Origin: Phocaeicola dorei
GTDB taxonomy: Bacteria; Bacteroidota; Bacteroidia; Bacteroidales; Bacteroidaceae
Direction of reading: 5' to 3'
NCBI RefSeq assembly: GCF_013009555.1
Contig: NZ_CP046176.1
Location: forward strand, 5,053,501 to 5,117,500
Length of the DNA stretch: 64,000 bases
The position numbers were made by a program, and so were the translations under genes. Each line of letters starts with the position of its first letter. The stretch's first letter is position 1. The notes under the pieces were generated by a model. The model had not been told where the DNA came from, did no database searches, and saw nothing but the letters and a program-made list of their open reading frames with translations. This document shows, one piece after another, positions 42,589-51,411 of this stretch.

Positions 42589-45500
42589 ATGAAAATGAAG
42601 AATATTTTAAACAGCCTTTTCCCCTGGCTGGCCGTGACAACCCTCCTGTCCCTGCAGGGCTGTGAGAATGAGGAAGGCACCGCAATCCACAGCCGTGATA
42701 CCGTGTCCTTTGAAATTGACGCAGGGGGAGCACGGGCAACCGAGACAACGTTTGAGACCGGGGATGCCATCGGCGTCTATGCGGCAGTACGCATGTCATC
42801 AGCGCCTGCAACCTTGAAAACGTCCGGAAACTATGCGGACAACAAGCGGTTCGTCTGGAACGGCTCGCAGTTCGTGGCGGACGGGGACGCCAACGAAATA
42901 GCCGCCGGCTATGAAACGGATTATTATGCCTATTACCCCTACAGGGAAGACATGGGCAATCCGTTGGATTATGATTTCAGCATACAGGGGGACCAGCGGG
43001 AAGGCATCACGCTTTCCGACTTCATGTATGCGGCCAACAGGAGCGGAACAACCGATAAGGTCATAACGCTCGCCTTCTCCCACCGGCTGTCCCGGCTGCA
43101 GGTCACTTATACGCCGGAAGCGGGAGAGGCACTTTCCGGCGTGACCATCCAAAGGGCCAAGGCTACAGCCAATATCAACCTGGGAACCGGCACCGCCAAT
43201 ACCCTTGGAGCCACCTCGGATATACGGATGTATAATGACGGCGGCACATTCACTGCGGTCATTCCGGCGCAGGACCGGGATGCCGACGGTACATTCCTTA
43301 CCCTTTTATTTGCCGACGGCACAAAAAAGGACTACACCCTTACGGCAAAGAAAGAATTCCTTGCGGGGCATACTACCGTAATTCCGTTCATGGGCAAAGA
43401 GCTGCAGTATACCTTTACCGTCAGTCCGGAAACCATCGGCAGCGGCTATTCCGGCGGCATCTATAACTACGAAACGGTTTCAAACAAATATTATTCAATA
43501 AACGGGAAGCCATTGCCCGGCACTGAGAGTCCATTGGATTACACGGTTTCAACGACAGACGTCTGGATAACCCCGGACAAGGCGGGCAAAACAATAAAGG
43601 TGGCGGAAAACCTGAATACCGCTCCCCGAAACGGCAAGGTCCTGTTTACCCAGGCAGAATCCGGAAGGACTTACATCCTGCCGGTACAACAGTCCTCCGC
43701 TACCACGCGGCAGACCTTGCAAATCAGCACAACTGCGGGAAACATACCCGCTGCCGGAGGAAACAAGGCTGTCACAGCCGTTCTCAGCACTTATTATAAC
43801 GACCACCGGGATCCTGATAAAAAAGAAAATGTAACGGTTTCCCTCAGTGGAACCGGGACGGGATTCAGCCTGTCCGGGAATCAGGTCCTGGCTGTCAACA
43901 ATACTACGACAAATGCCAGAAGTATTACCGTAAAAGGCAGTTACAACGGCATAACATCGGATAACAGCCTGACCATAACACAGGATGCCGGTGCAAAACA
44001 ATACGCATCCTGGAGCGACTGGAGTGTAACCGTATCGGCCAATCCGGAAACGGTTGCAAACACGGGAGGTACATCCGTCATCACGGCCGATGCAGCCCGT
44101 ACCCGTGCGTGGACGTGGAACGGTGTCGGCGGTTCAGGAGGTACGGAAACAGACAGGGCCACACCGTCATTGTCGGCAGCCGGCAGCGGATTCAGCCTGT
44201 CCGGAACAACACTGACAGCAGGCAACAACACAACAACATCTGAAAGATCCTGTACAGTCACGGCAACCCATGCCGGTAAATCAGCGACCTGTACAGTCAA
44301 GCAGCCGGCCGGAACAACCGGTTACGGAGATTGGAAAGTAAACATATCCGCCAGTCCGACCACTATCGCGGCCGCCGGAGGAACGTCAACGCTGACCTGC
44401 TCGGCTGCGCGTGACGTATATACCAATGGGGTAAAGACCGGTACGGAAACCGCCACACCTGTCATCTCGGGCAGTGCAGCCGGATTCAGCCTGTCCGGAA
44501 AAACAGTCAGCGCCGGCAACAACACCTCAACAAGCACGCGAAGTATAACATATACGGCAACCCATGCCGGTAAATCAGCCAGCTGTACGATCACCCAGTC
44601 TGCAGGAAACAGGCAATATGCGTCATGGAGTGCCTGGAACGTGACAGTGTCAGCCAATCCGGCCACGATAGCCGCAAGCGGAGGCACATCCTCCATCAGC
44701 GCGGCGGCAACCCGTACCCGCACATGGACGTGGAACGGTGTCAGCGGTTCCGGCGGTACGGAAACAGACAGGGCCACACCGTCATTGTCGGCAGCCGGCA
44801 GCGGATTCAGCCTGTCCGGAACAACACTGACAGCAGGCAACAACACAACAGCGTCTGAAAGGTCCTGCACAGTCACGGCCACTTCAAACGGCAGGTCGGC
44901 CGCCTGTACGGTCAGACAGTCCGCCGGCAGTCAGACAACGGAGTACGGCAACTGGACCACGGGCTCATTGTCAGTGTCCGCCAGCCCGTCCGGTATCGGC
45001 TCATCCGGAGGCACAAGCCGCCTGAGTGCGACAGCATCACAAAGCCGTCCGAAATACACGAAGTGGAACGGCATAACAACAGGCACCACCACAGAATACC
45101 GGAGTGTGGATGTGAGCTCATCCGCCTCATGGTCAGGAAGCGCGTCGGGCTTCAGCCGGAGCGGCACGACTGTCACAGTGGCGGCCAATGGCAGCACTTC
45201 ATCCCGCAATTGTACCTATACGGCAAGTTACGGAGGAAAATCAGGCCATGTGACAATCCATCAGGATGGAAAGCCCGCCGATGTAATCACCTACGGGTAC
45301 ATATTCACGCTCGGAGCCGTCAGCGGTGATGACGTCGTCTCCACCGGGGGAACCGTCACCTACAGTGTCACCTCACAGAAGATCACATACACCAACGGCA
45401 GCGAAACCTCCCGCAGCAATATCGGCTGGTCGGCTTCCGCCAACGTGTCCTGGATCAGTGCCGGCACAAACTCGGCAACCGTCAGTGAAAACCCGACAAC

Positions 45501-45603
45501 TTCCGACCGTAGCGGCACGATTACGCTGACCCAGAACGAAAGCGGAAGGAAACTGTCAATCACTGTATACCAGGACAGAAAGGTATCGGTGGACATAAAC
45601 TAA
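42589..45603 (+). CDS. Fimbrillin-like lipoprotein with tandem BACON/Ig-like repeats
   Basis: 1004 residues; lipobox LSLQGCENEE. Residues 1-285 are a fimbrillin-type domain (FETGDAIGVYAAV, DYYAYYPYRED, FSHRLSRLQVTYT). From about 290 come seven or so Ig/BACON-like units of roughly 90 residues. At least four share a frame: a GTSxI/SAxATRT strand, then AAGSGFSLSGTTLTAGNNTT, then the TVTATHAGKSA..CTV-Q-AG end. Two of the units (1 and 3 of the last group) are identical over 96 bp. Tip-located adhesins of type V pili have this kind of repeat stalk, so an adhesin is likely. High Thr/Ser/Gly content, no Cys in the repeats except CTV. Confidence 0.75.
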   Translation: MKMKNILNSLFPWLAVTTLLSLQGCENEEGTAIHSRDTVSFEIDAGGARATETTFETGDAIGVYAAVRMSSAPATLKTSGNYADNKRFVWNGSQFVADGDANEIAAGYETDYYAYYPYREDMGNPLDYDFSIQGDQREGITLSDFMYAANRSGTTDKVITLAFSHRLSRLQVTYTPEAGEALSGVTIQRAKATANINLGTGTANTLGATSDIRMYNDGGTFTAVIPAQDRDADGTFLTLLFADGTKKDYTLTAKKEFLAGHTTVIPFMGKELQYTFTVSPETIGSGYSGGIYNYETVSNKYYSINGKPLPGTESPLDYTVSTTDVWITPDKAGKTIKVAENLNTAPRNGKVLFTQAESGRTYILPVQQSSATTRQTLQISTTAGNIPAAGGNKAVTAVLSTYYNDHRDPDKKENVTVSLSGTGTGFSLSGNQVLAVNNTTTNARSITVKGSYNGITSDNSLTITQDAGAKQYASWSDWSVTVSANPETVANTGGTSVITADAARTRAWTWNGVGGSGGTETDRATPSLSAAGSGFSLSGTTLTAGNNTTTSERSCTVTATHAGKSATCTVKQPAGTTGYGDWKVNISASPTTIAAAGGTSTLTCSAARDVYTNGVKTGTETATPVISGSAAGFSLSGKTVSAGNNTSTSTRSITYTATHAGKSASCTITQSAGNRQYASWSAWNVTVSANPATIAASGGTSSISAAATRTRTWTWNGVSGSGGTETDRATPSLSAAGSGFSLSGTTLTAGNNTTASERSCTVTATSNGRSAACTVRQSAGSQTTEYGNWTTGSLSVSASPSGIGSSGGTSRLSATASQSRPKYTKWNGITTGTTTEYRSVDVSSSASWSGSASGFSRSGTTVTVAANGSTSSRNCTYTASYGGKSGHVTIHQDGKPADVITYGYIFTLGAVSGDDVVSTGGTVTYSVTSQKITYTNGSETSRSNIGWSASANVSWISAGTNSATVSENPTTSDRSGTITLTQNESGRKLSITVYQDRKVSVDIN
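44140..44850 (+). repeat. 96-bp identical direct repeats inside the BACON/Ig-like gene
   Basis: 44140-44235 and 44755-44850 are identical over 96 bp, 615 bp apart (205 codons, in frame). They encode the GTETDRATPSLSAAG...GNNTT part of two units. Recombination between them would delete or add 205 residues without a frameshift. Confidence 0.85.
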
Positions 45604-45614
45604 AAACTATAAAT

Positions 45615-46418
45615 ATGGATAAACCATTCAATCATCTCATTATTTGTCTGACGTTTGTAATGCCGGTTGCAGCCCTCAGCGGCTGCTCCGGCCCTAACGA
45701 CAGTCCGGAGCAGGACGCCGTCATGTCCATCAGCTCCTGCACGGCACGTGGTGATGACGGGCAGGAAATGTCCGTCAGCGAGTTCGGCATGTTTGTAACG
45801 GATACGGCGGGAAACCTGTATCCGGACAACATCCGAGTCCTCAACCGGTCCGGGAAATGGACATTCGCGGAGATTTCCCTGTCGGACGGGGATAAAGGCA
45901 TATATGCGTATTATCCTTACAACCCGTCCTTCAGCGGCGGAAAGATGGGCCTGGACGCAAGGAGCCAGACAGACTATCTGTATTCGGAAAGGACCATGGT
46001 GTCCGGGAACGCACCCTCCGCCTCCATCACCCTGTATCATCTTCTTTCGAAGGTGACTTTCAGAATGCCCGCCGCCGTCACCGCGGTCAGAGTGGCGGAT
46101 TACAGCTACTCCGCTTCGTACAGTCTTCTGACGGGCTCACTGGAGATAAAACCGGAAAAAGGCACAATATCCTCCGGGACAGGAAGCCTGCTGCTCTATC
46201 CCGGTGACAGTCCGGCCATGCACGTGGCGCTGGTGGCCGGCGGACATCCATACGACTTCGTCATGCCGGCGGCGGCATTCCGATCCGGAAAGGAATATGT
46301 CTACACTTTGAAAACCGCCGGAAACGGGGTGGAGATAGAGGACATCACCATCACCGGCTGGCAGCCCGGAGGCAATTATGAAGGAACAATAACTGAAAAA
46401 GAACAAGAAAGGCAATGA
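45615..46418 (+). CDS. Fimbrillin-like lipoprotein, third of the cluster
   Basis: 267 residues; lipobox VAALSGCSGPN. Shorter than the two before it. Fimbrillin features: ISLSDGDKGIYAYYPYNPSF, ARSQTDYLYSERTM, ITLYHLLSKVTFRM. It ends four bases into traE (ATGA), so pilus and secretion genes form one transcription unit. It is probably a minor subunit. Confidence 0.75.
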   Translation: MDKPFNHLIICLTFVMPVAALSGCSGPNDSPEQDAVMSISSCTARGDDGQEMSVSEFGMFVTDTAGNLYPDNIRVLNRSGKWTFAEISLSDGDKGIYAYYPYNPSFSGGKMGLDARSQTDYLYSERTMVSGNAPSASITLYHLLSKVTFRMPAAVTAVRVADYSYSASYSLLTGSLEIKPEKGTISSGTGSLLLYPGDSPAMHVALVAGGHPYDFVMPAAAFRSGKEYVYTLKTAGNGVEIEDITITGWQPGGNYEGTITEKEQERQ

Positions 46419-46723
46419 AAAAGAAAATTTATACTTTATCCGTCCTGCTGGCGGCGGTTCTTCCGGCAGGGGCACAATCCATCAAAAGTGACATCAACAC
46501 CGTCCTGAACGACATCGCACTGCCGGTTTTCCTCGGTGTGATGGTCATGGCGCTTGCCGTAGGCATAGGAAAGAACTGGAGACTCATCAATGACGAGAAC
46601 AGCGAGGGCAACAAGAAACAGGGATGGATGAACGTCGCCTACATGGTCGGCTATGTCCTTATCGCGGTGACCGTCATCAGCTTCTGCGTGGGCAAGATAG
46701 CCGGTGTCAGCTTCTCAATCTGA
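46415..46723 (+). CDS. traE: Conjugal transfer protein TraE (DUF4134)
   Basis: 102 residues with a signal-like N-terminus (YTLSVLLAAVLPAGAQS) and two hydrophobic helices (IALPVFLGVMVMALAVGIGKNW; VAYMVGYVLIAVTVISFCVG). This is the VirB2-like pilin-type protein of Bacteroidota type IV secretion (T4SS_TraE/DUF4134). Overlaps the fimbrillin-like gene by 4 bases. Confidence 0.85.
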   Translation: MKKKIYTLSVLLAAVLPAGAQSIKSDINTVLNDIALPVFLGVMVMALAVGIGKNWRLINDENSEGNKKQGWMNVAYMVGYVLIAVTVISFCVGKIAGVSFSI

Positions 46724-46728
46724 CCGCC

Positions 46729-47040
46729 ATGGAGTACAAGGTGCGCAAAGGGATCGAGAACCCGTGCAAGATACACGGGCTGCTGGTACGCGACTTCTAT
46801 CTGTTGCTCGGTTACGGCGGATTCGCCGTGGCCGTGCTCCTGCTGAACGTCAAGAGCTGGCTGGAGGACGGTACGACAGGCGGTGAAATGCTTTTCATAT
46901 TCGTATTGCTTGTCGGATGTGGCCTGTTGTTGGCAAGGAAGTTCTATAAGAATGCCTCAAGGAAGAAGTACAGGCCGCCGCATTGGGAGAAGACGGTTAC
47001 AAACCGTGATGTGAGAAATGCTTTAATGAAAGACAGATAA
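46729..47040 (+). CDS. traF: Conjugal transfer protein TraF (DUF4133)
   Basis: 103 residues from ATG 46729 (MEYKVRKGIENPCKIHGL); a longer frame from 46624 is rejected because it would begin inside traE. Two membrane helices (FYLLLGYGGFAVAVLLLNV; MLFIFVLLVGCGLLLARKF) then a basic tail (NASRKKYRPPHWEK). It is VirB3-like and normally precedes the TraG ATPase, as here apart from the inserted small genes. Confidence 0.85.
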   Translation: MEYKVRKGIENPCKIHGLLVRDFYLLLGYGGFAVAVLLLNVKSWLEDGTTGGEMLFIFVLLVGCGLLLARKFYKNASRKKYRPPHWEKTVTNRDVRNALMKDR

Positions 47041-47052
47041 ACTATTGACAGT

Positions 47053-47268
47053 ATGGAAAGTGTTAGAAACTGGCTGGAACAAACAATCGGAATGCCAATT
47101 GATTATATATGCATCATTATCATGGGGATGCTGACACTGCATGTTTTGATAAGAATTGCCATACATGGGAACATGGAGTTCTTAAAAAAGTATGGCAAGA
47201 GTGGCAATGATACCGAAAAAAAAATCAATGATCCCTCTAAAGAAAGGAACGACTCATCGTCTGCATGA
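47053..47268 (+). CDS. Small membrane protein between traF and traG
   Basis: 71 residues: MESVRNWLEQTIGMPIDYICIIIMGMLTLHVLIRIAIHG gives one membrane helix, followed by a charged tail (FLKKYGKSGNDTEKKINDPSKER). No family recognised. It overlaps the tail of the opposite-strand gene by 15 bases. It is AT-rich compared with tra genes and may be part of the same late insertion. Confidence 0.55.
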   Translation: MESVRNWLEQTIGMPIDYICIIIMGMLTLHVLIRIAIHGNMEFLKKYGKSGNDTEKKINDPSKERNDSSSA

Positions 47269-47724
47269 TTCAACTTTTTTTTTAAGGAGCTGCCAACAGT
47301 GTTTGCCCCCCAATGTAATCTTACCCAAACAAATCTTTGCAAACAGGAGAAGAATACTAAAGTAGGCAACACTTGAATATAGCACAAGAAACCTTGTCCA
47401 ATAACAGGCCAAAGAAATCTGTATTCCTTTACTTTCGATCAGATAAAGGTAAATCAACTCCCCAAAAGCGAGAACAGGAATCGGAACGAATACAGCATAT
47501 GGAGGTGGTTGTACCGGACAGGAAACAAGAGTGGTTAAACTGAGATATGCTCCGGCAGTTCCCGTAGCCAACATCAGTTGTACGACAAAAGTATAGCTAC
47601 TGAAAGATGATATATACATAAACAAAAACGGATACACAATAATAGTGCAGGCGGCAAGGGAAACAATAGTATACCGTATGCCCCTTTCCATTTTTTGGTA
47701 GATATCTCCCAATTCATTTAACAT
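47254..47724 (-). CDS. Reverse-strand cargo membrane protein inside the tra operon
   Basis: 156 residues with four membrane helices (YTIVSLAACTIIVYPFLFMYI; FVVQLMLATGTAGAYLSLTTL; AVFVPIPVLAFGELIYLYLI; FLVLYSSVAYFSILLLFA), an N-terminal cytoplasmic helix and a basic C-terminal tail. No family recognised. The gene points against the tra genes and has its own -7 box 48 bp upstream. Its AT content is higher than that of the genes around it. This fits an independently transcribed accessory gene, perhaps for surface or entry exclusion, but there is no direct sign of its role. Confidence 0.6.
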   Translation of the reverse strand: MLNELGDIYQKMERGIRYTIVSLAACTIIVYPFLFMYISSFSSYTFVVQLMLATGTAGAYLSLTTLVSCPVQPPPYAVFVPIPVLAFGELIYLYLIESKGIQISLACYWTRFLVLYSSVAYFSILLLFAKICLGKITLGGKHCWQLLKKKVESCRR

Positions 47725-47771
47725 ATCATAAGACAGATCAAGTTAGACAATAATAGTGTTTGATTCCTGTG

Positions 47772-47779
47772 CAAAGATA
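47772..47779 (-). promoter_or_regulatory. Promoter -7 box of the reverse-strand membrane gene
   Basis: Minus-strand TATCTTTG, a match to TAnnTTTG, 48 bp before the ATG at 47724 and facing away from traG. Confidence 0.6.
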
Positions 47780-47823
47780 CAAATAACAACCGAATGGATA
47801 AAAAATAAACAAACAATAAGAAA

Positions 47824-50268
47824 ATGGCAAACGAAGGATATTCCATACTGGATGTCATCAATGACGAATACGGTGTCATCCTTACCAGAAACGGCTGCGT
47901 GTCTGTAGCGTTCCGCATGTACAATCCGGAATGCTACAGCCTGCACCGTACCGACCTGGAGGAGCGCAACGCGCGTCTCTACCAGGCGTTCAAACACCTG
48001 CCCTCCGGCAGCTTCGTGCACAAGCAGGACGTGTTCCTTAAAAGGGAGTACGTTCATGAGCTGGAAGGGGACAGCTTCATCGACAAGGCGGAACAGAGGC
48101 ATTTCTCCGGCCGTGAGTATCTGGAACATGACTGTCTTCTGATATTCACCCTGTCCGGCCTGTCCTCCCTGGCAGCCTCGTACAATGCCAACCCGTTCTC
48201 CTACCGGGAGAGGCTGCATGTGTCCGACCGGGAGAAACTCACCGAATTTCTGGAGGGGGTGAACTCCGCCATTGGTGTGATAAACAGTATCAGGGACACC
48301 CGTCTGGAAAGGATGGCCGCCGCCAGCCTAAGGGAGTATGTCATCCGGTACATCAACTTCTTCCCCCGGGCTGACTGCGACCGTGACATCCATTTCTCCG
48401 GAGAGATCACCGTCGACCGGGAGAAAGCGCGTTGCTATACCGTCTGTGACGGTGACTATCTGCCTGACCGCACCGTCAGAAGCGATGTGGAGGACACCAC
48501 ACTGCCCGTGTCCGGATGCAGCCTGTACATGGCGGAACTGGAAGGCCTGGGCGTGCACCTGCACTGCAACCATGCGGTCAACCAGATCCTCTATTTCGAG
48601 GGCTCGGAGAAACTTTATGAAGAGTTCTCCCGCCGTGTGGCGGTCTACCGCACCAACAAGGGATGGGACAGGGCCATGCTGGAGCCGAAGGCGGACGAGC
48701 TCGAGAACATGCAGAAGGAGATCATGGAGGAGAGGCAGCTCCTCTGCCGTGCCAATTTTTCCGTCATGATATGGGATGACAGCCCGGAACTGCTGGACCG
48801 GGCCGAGAAGAAGCTGCGGGAATACCTGACCGTCTCGGACTTCAAATTCTATATACCGTCCTACGAGCATCTGGCCAACATATACCTGGCTTCGGTTCCC
48901 GGACAGGAGAAAGGGCTTGACAGCGGTTTCCTGTTCCTGACCCCGCTTTCCCTCGCGCTCTGTCTGTTCATCAACTACACGACATTCACCCCGGATGAGG
49001 AAGGGGTGTATTTCAATGACCGTATTTATCAGATACCTTTGAAAAAGGATATCTGGGACGCGAAGAAAAAACGCATACCGGCCCGCAACGGCATCGTGGT
49101 GGCATCCACCGGCGGCGGCAAGTCCGTGCTGACACTGAATATCGTGCAGCAGCTCATCGAGCAGGGCTATATCGTGGTGGTGGTGGAGTTCGGGTACTCT
49201 TTCGGACAGCTCTGCAAGCTTTATCCTGAAATCTCGCTGCATGTGGACTATGACGGGGAGACACCGCTGGGCCTGAATCCCTTCGATCTGGAGGGCCGTT
49301 CCCTTGACAACAACAAGATAGAGGTGCTATCGGGTATCGTGCAGCGTTTCTGGCGCCGCATGTTCGGGAAGGACGAGGAGGAGCAGTCCGTAGCCCTCAC
49401 AAAATTCATCCAGGATTATTACACCACCTGCCTGCCGCCCCATTCCTTTCCCTCTTTCTACCGCCACGTGACGGAGCATTATGAGGATATCTGCCGGCGG
49501 AAGGACGTAGACCCCAATTATTTTGACCTGTCCTCCTTCCGCCTCATATGCAGCGAGTTCCTTCCCGGTGAACGGTATGCCAATGTATGCAGGACCGACG
49601 GAGTGCCCGATTTCGGGAACAGGCGGCTGGTCGTGTTCGAGCTGACGCAGATCAAACAGGACAAGTTCCTCTCCGACCTGGTCATGGCCCTGATCTTCGA
49701 CGTGATTCATGACAAGATCCTTTCCGACCGGACCAGAAGGGGGATGATCATTTTTGACGAGTATGCCGAGACGGCGCAGATGAAGTCCAGAGGCGAGGAT
49801 ATCAGCATACATTCCGCAGTCGCCTTCTGCTACCAGAAGATACGCAAGGAGAACGGTGCGGTGATGACCATCGTCCAGAGTCCCGACCAGCTTCCCGATG
49901 ACGAATTTACCAAAGGCATGATCACCAACACCCAGCTGCTGTACATCCTTCCCACAACGGATGTGGTATACAGGGCCGTGGAGAAAAGGTTCGAGATGGG
50001 GGGCGACCCCGCCCAGTGCAACATGATGCGGTCCATCCGCAACGACTTTTCCGGGGAGCGTCCGCATTCCGAGTGCTTCATCCGCTTCACCGGCGGCCAG
50101 GGGAGGTATGCGGTGGTGGTGCGCAACGAACTGAGCCGGGAGAAGTTCCTCGCCTTCCAGACCGACGGGGAGACATGGGCTGAGATTGACGGCTATTCCA
50201 GGACCATGCCGATGGAGGAAGCGATAGGCAGATACATGGAGAGACACCCGTCAAAGGACAGGAAATGA
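47824..50268 (+). CDS. traG: Conjugal transfer ATPase TraG (VirB4-like)
   Basis: 814 residues, the energy-supplying ATPase of the type IV secretion system at the inner membrane. N-terminal VirB4-type domain to about residue 380. Walker A near 427-434 in VVASTGGGKSVLTLN, Walker B near 639-648 in GMIIFDEYAE, and the sensor-like IVQSPDQLPDDEFTKGMITNTQ. LSPLSLA-type hydrophobic patches are few, as usual for VirB4. It starts at ATG 47824 behind ACAATAAGAAA and couples to the following gene, whose earliest ATG overlaps its stop. (In this phylum TraG names the VirB4 protein.). Confidence 0.93.
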   Translation: MANEGYSILDVINDEYGVILTRNGCVSVAFRMYNPECYSLHRTDLEERNARLYQAFKHLPSGSFVHKQDVFLKREYVHELEGDSFIDKAEQRHFSGREYLEHDCLLIFTLSGLSSLAASYNANPFSYRERLHVSDREKLTEFLEGVNSAIGVINSIRDTRLERMAAASLREYVIRYINFFPRADCDRDIHFSGEITVDREKARCYTVCDGDYLPDRTVRSDVEDTTLPVSGCSLYMAELEGLGVHLHCNHAVNQILYFEGSEKLYEEFSRRVAVYRTNKGWDRAMLEPKADELENMQKEIMEERQLLCRANFSVMIWDDSPELLDRAEKKLREYLTVSDFKFYIPSYEHLANIYLASVPGQEKGLDSGFLFLTPLSLALCLFINYTTFTPDEEGVYFNDRIYQIPLKKDIWDAKKKRIPARNGIVVASTGGGKSVLTLNIVQQLIEQGYIVVVVEFGYSFGQLCKLYPEISLHVDYDGETPLGLNPFDLEGRSLDNNKIEVLSGIVQRFWRRMFGKDEEEQSVALTKFIQDYYTTCLPPHSFPSFYRHVTEHYEDICRRKDVDPNYFDLSSFRLICSEFLPGERYANVCRTDGVPDFGNRRLVVFELTQIKQDKFLSDLVMALIFDVIHDKILSDRTRRGMIIFDEYAETAQMKSRGEDISIHSAVAFCYQKIRKENGAVMTIVQSPDQLPDDEFTKGMITNTQLLYILPTTDVVYRAVEKRFEMGGDPAQCNMMRSIRNDFSGERPHSECFIRFTGGQGRYAVVVRNELSREKFLAFQTDGETWAEIDGYSRTMPMEEAIGRYMERHPSKDRK

Positions 50269-50279
50269 AAGGAGACCGT

Positions 50280-50837
50280 ATGGAAAAAGGATTAAAGGGA
50301 TACAGGCCGCTTCTGCTTCTGCTCCTGTGCGGCGGAATGACCTTGAAGGCTGCCGCACAGGCGGCGATTACCGACCCTCTCAACACCGCCCAGAGCACAC
50401 TGACCGCGGGAAATACCGCTGCAACGGTGAAACAGGTGACGGAATCGGTGAACAGACTCCAGACCGCCCTGGACTATGTCCAGAAGGTGTCCGCCACCGT
50501 CAGACGCGCACGGATGTTCACGGACCTGATAGACCGGCAGAACCGGTTGAACAGCAACTGCCTCAGGACGCTGGAAGAGGCGGAGAAGATGGACATGAAG
50601 GGGCTGCCGGGCATCACTTCGGCCGTGCAGGACGTGGTGGCGAACAACGCCGCCATCATCTCCCTGACCATGGACATACTCGGCAGTGACCTGAAAATGA
50701 ACGACAGCGGACGGATAAAGCATCTGAGGAAGTGTCTGGAAAAGCTGAGGGAGCAGGAGGCGGGACTGTCCGCCATCCGTCAGACCATCTCCCGTACACG
50801 GACAATCAGACGGAATTTGGGACTTGTAACAAAATAG
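50280..50837 (+). CDS. traI: TraI-like (DUF4141, VirB5-type) protein, copy 1
   Basis: 185 residues from ATG 50280 (MEKGLKGYRPLLLLLLCGGMTL), preferred over the ATG at 50265 because AAAGGAG lies 7 bases before it. A signal peptide is followed by AITDPLNTAQSTLTAGNT and a long helical domain. Residues about 60-130 are identical to copy 2 at the DNA level (213 bp). The C-terminus ends NLGLVTK. In CTnDOT-type systems TraI is a periplasmic, pilus-associated VirB5-like protein; the mature start in copy 2 fits the family better. Confidence 0.75.
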   Translation: MEKGLKGYRPLLLLLLCGGMTLKAAAQAAITDPLNTAQSTLTAGNTAATVKQVTESVNRLQTALDYVQKVSATVRRARMFTDLIDRQNRLNSNCLRTLEEAEKMDMKGLPGITSAVQDVVANNAAIISLTMDILGSDLKMNDSGRIKHLRKCLEKLREQEAGLSAIRQTISRTRTIRRNLGLVTK

Positions 50838-51239
50838 GAATCAGAACAAAGGAGGAATATCATGAGATTGCTTTCAATTTTTTTCTTTTTTACAGGAATG
50901 TCGCTGCATTGCGTGACGGCGGGAGCCCAGTGGGTGGTCACCGACCCCGGCAATACGGCACAGGGAATCATCAATGCCGCCAATACGGCCAGTACGGTGA
51001 AGCAGACGGTGGAACAGGTGAACAGGCTCCAGACCGCCCTGGACTATGTCCAGAAGGTGTCCGCCACCGTCAGACGCGCACGGATGTTCACGGACCTGAT
51101 AGACCGGCAGAACCGGTTGAACAGCAACTGCCTCAGGACGCTGGAAGAGGCGGAGAAGATGGACATGAAGGGGCTGCCGGGCATCACTTCGGCCGTGCAG
51201 GACGTGGTGGCGAACAACGCCGCCATCATCTCCCTGACC
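50457..51239 (+). repeat. 213-bp identical blocks in the two TraI genes
   Basis: 50457-50669 and 51027-51239 are identical over 213 bp, offset 570 bp. The flanking sequences of the two genes are much less alike. This pattern indicates recent gene conversion or a selected constant core within diverged paralogues. Confidence 0.9.
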
Positions 51240-51407
51240 GGGGATATACTCAGCAGTGACCTGAAAATGAACGACAGCGAACGGATGGAGCAGCTCGACG
51301 GATGTCTTCAGGAAGTCCGTCGCCAGGAGGCTTCACTGGGCACCATCAGACAGATCATGTCACATACGCGTACCATCAGACGGAATTTGGGACTTGTAAC
51401 GGAATAG
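50862..51407 (+). CDS. traI: TraI-like (DUF4141, VirB5-type) protein, copy 2
   Basis: 181 residues. Signal peptide (LLSIFFFFTGMSLHCVTAGA) then AQWVVTDPGNTAQGIINAANTASTVKQ, which is the hallmark start of TraI/DUF4141 proteins. A helical central domain (NRLQTALDYVQKVSATVRRARMFTDL) and a second helical half follow, ending NLGLVTE. The ribosome site AAAGGAGGAATATC precedes the ATG at 50862. It stands in tandem with copy 1 and leads into traJ 4 bp later. Two TraI genes side by side are unusual. Confidence 0.82.
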   Translation: MRLLSIFFFFTGMSLHCVTAGAQWVVTDPGNTAQGIINAANTASTVKQTVEQVNRLQTALDYVQKVSATVRRARMFTDLIDRQNRLNSNCLRTLEEAEKMDMKGLPGITSAVQDVVANNAAIISLTGDILSSDLKMNDSERMEQLDGCLQEVRRQEASLGTIRQIMSHTRTIRRNLGLVTE

Positions 51408-51411
51408 GAAT

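Noticed and set aside
43986..45270. CRISPR-like or satellite repeat array
   Set aside because: The repeats are coding units of about 90-100 residues in one protein, with variable spacing and codon-level divergence; no CRISPR-type array was seen anywhere.
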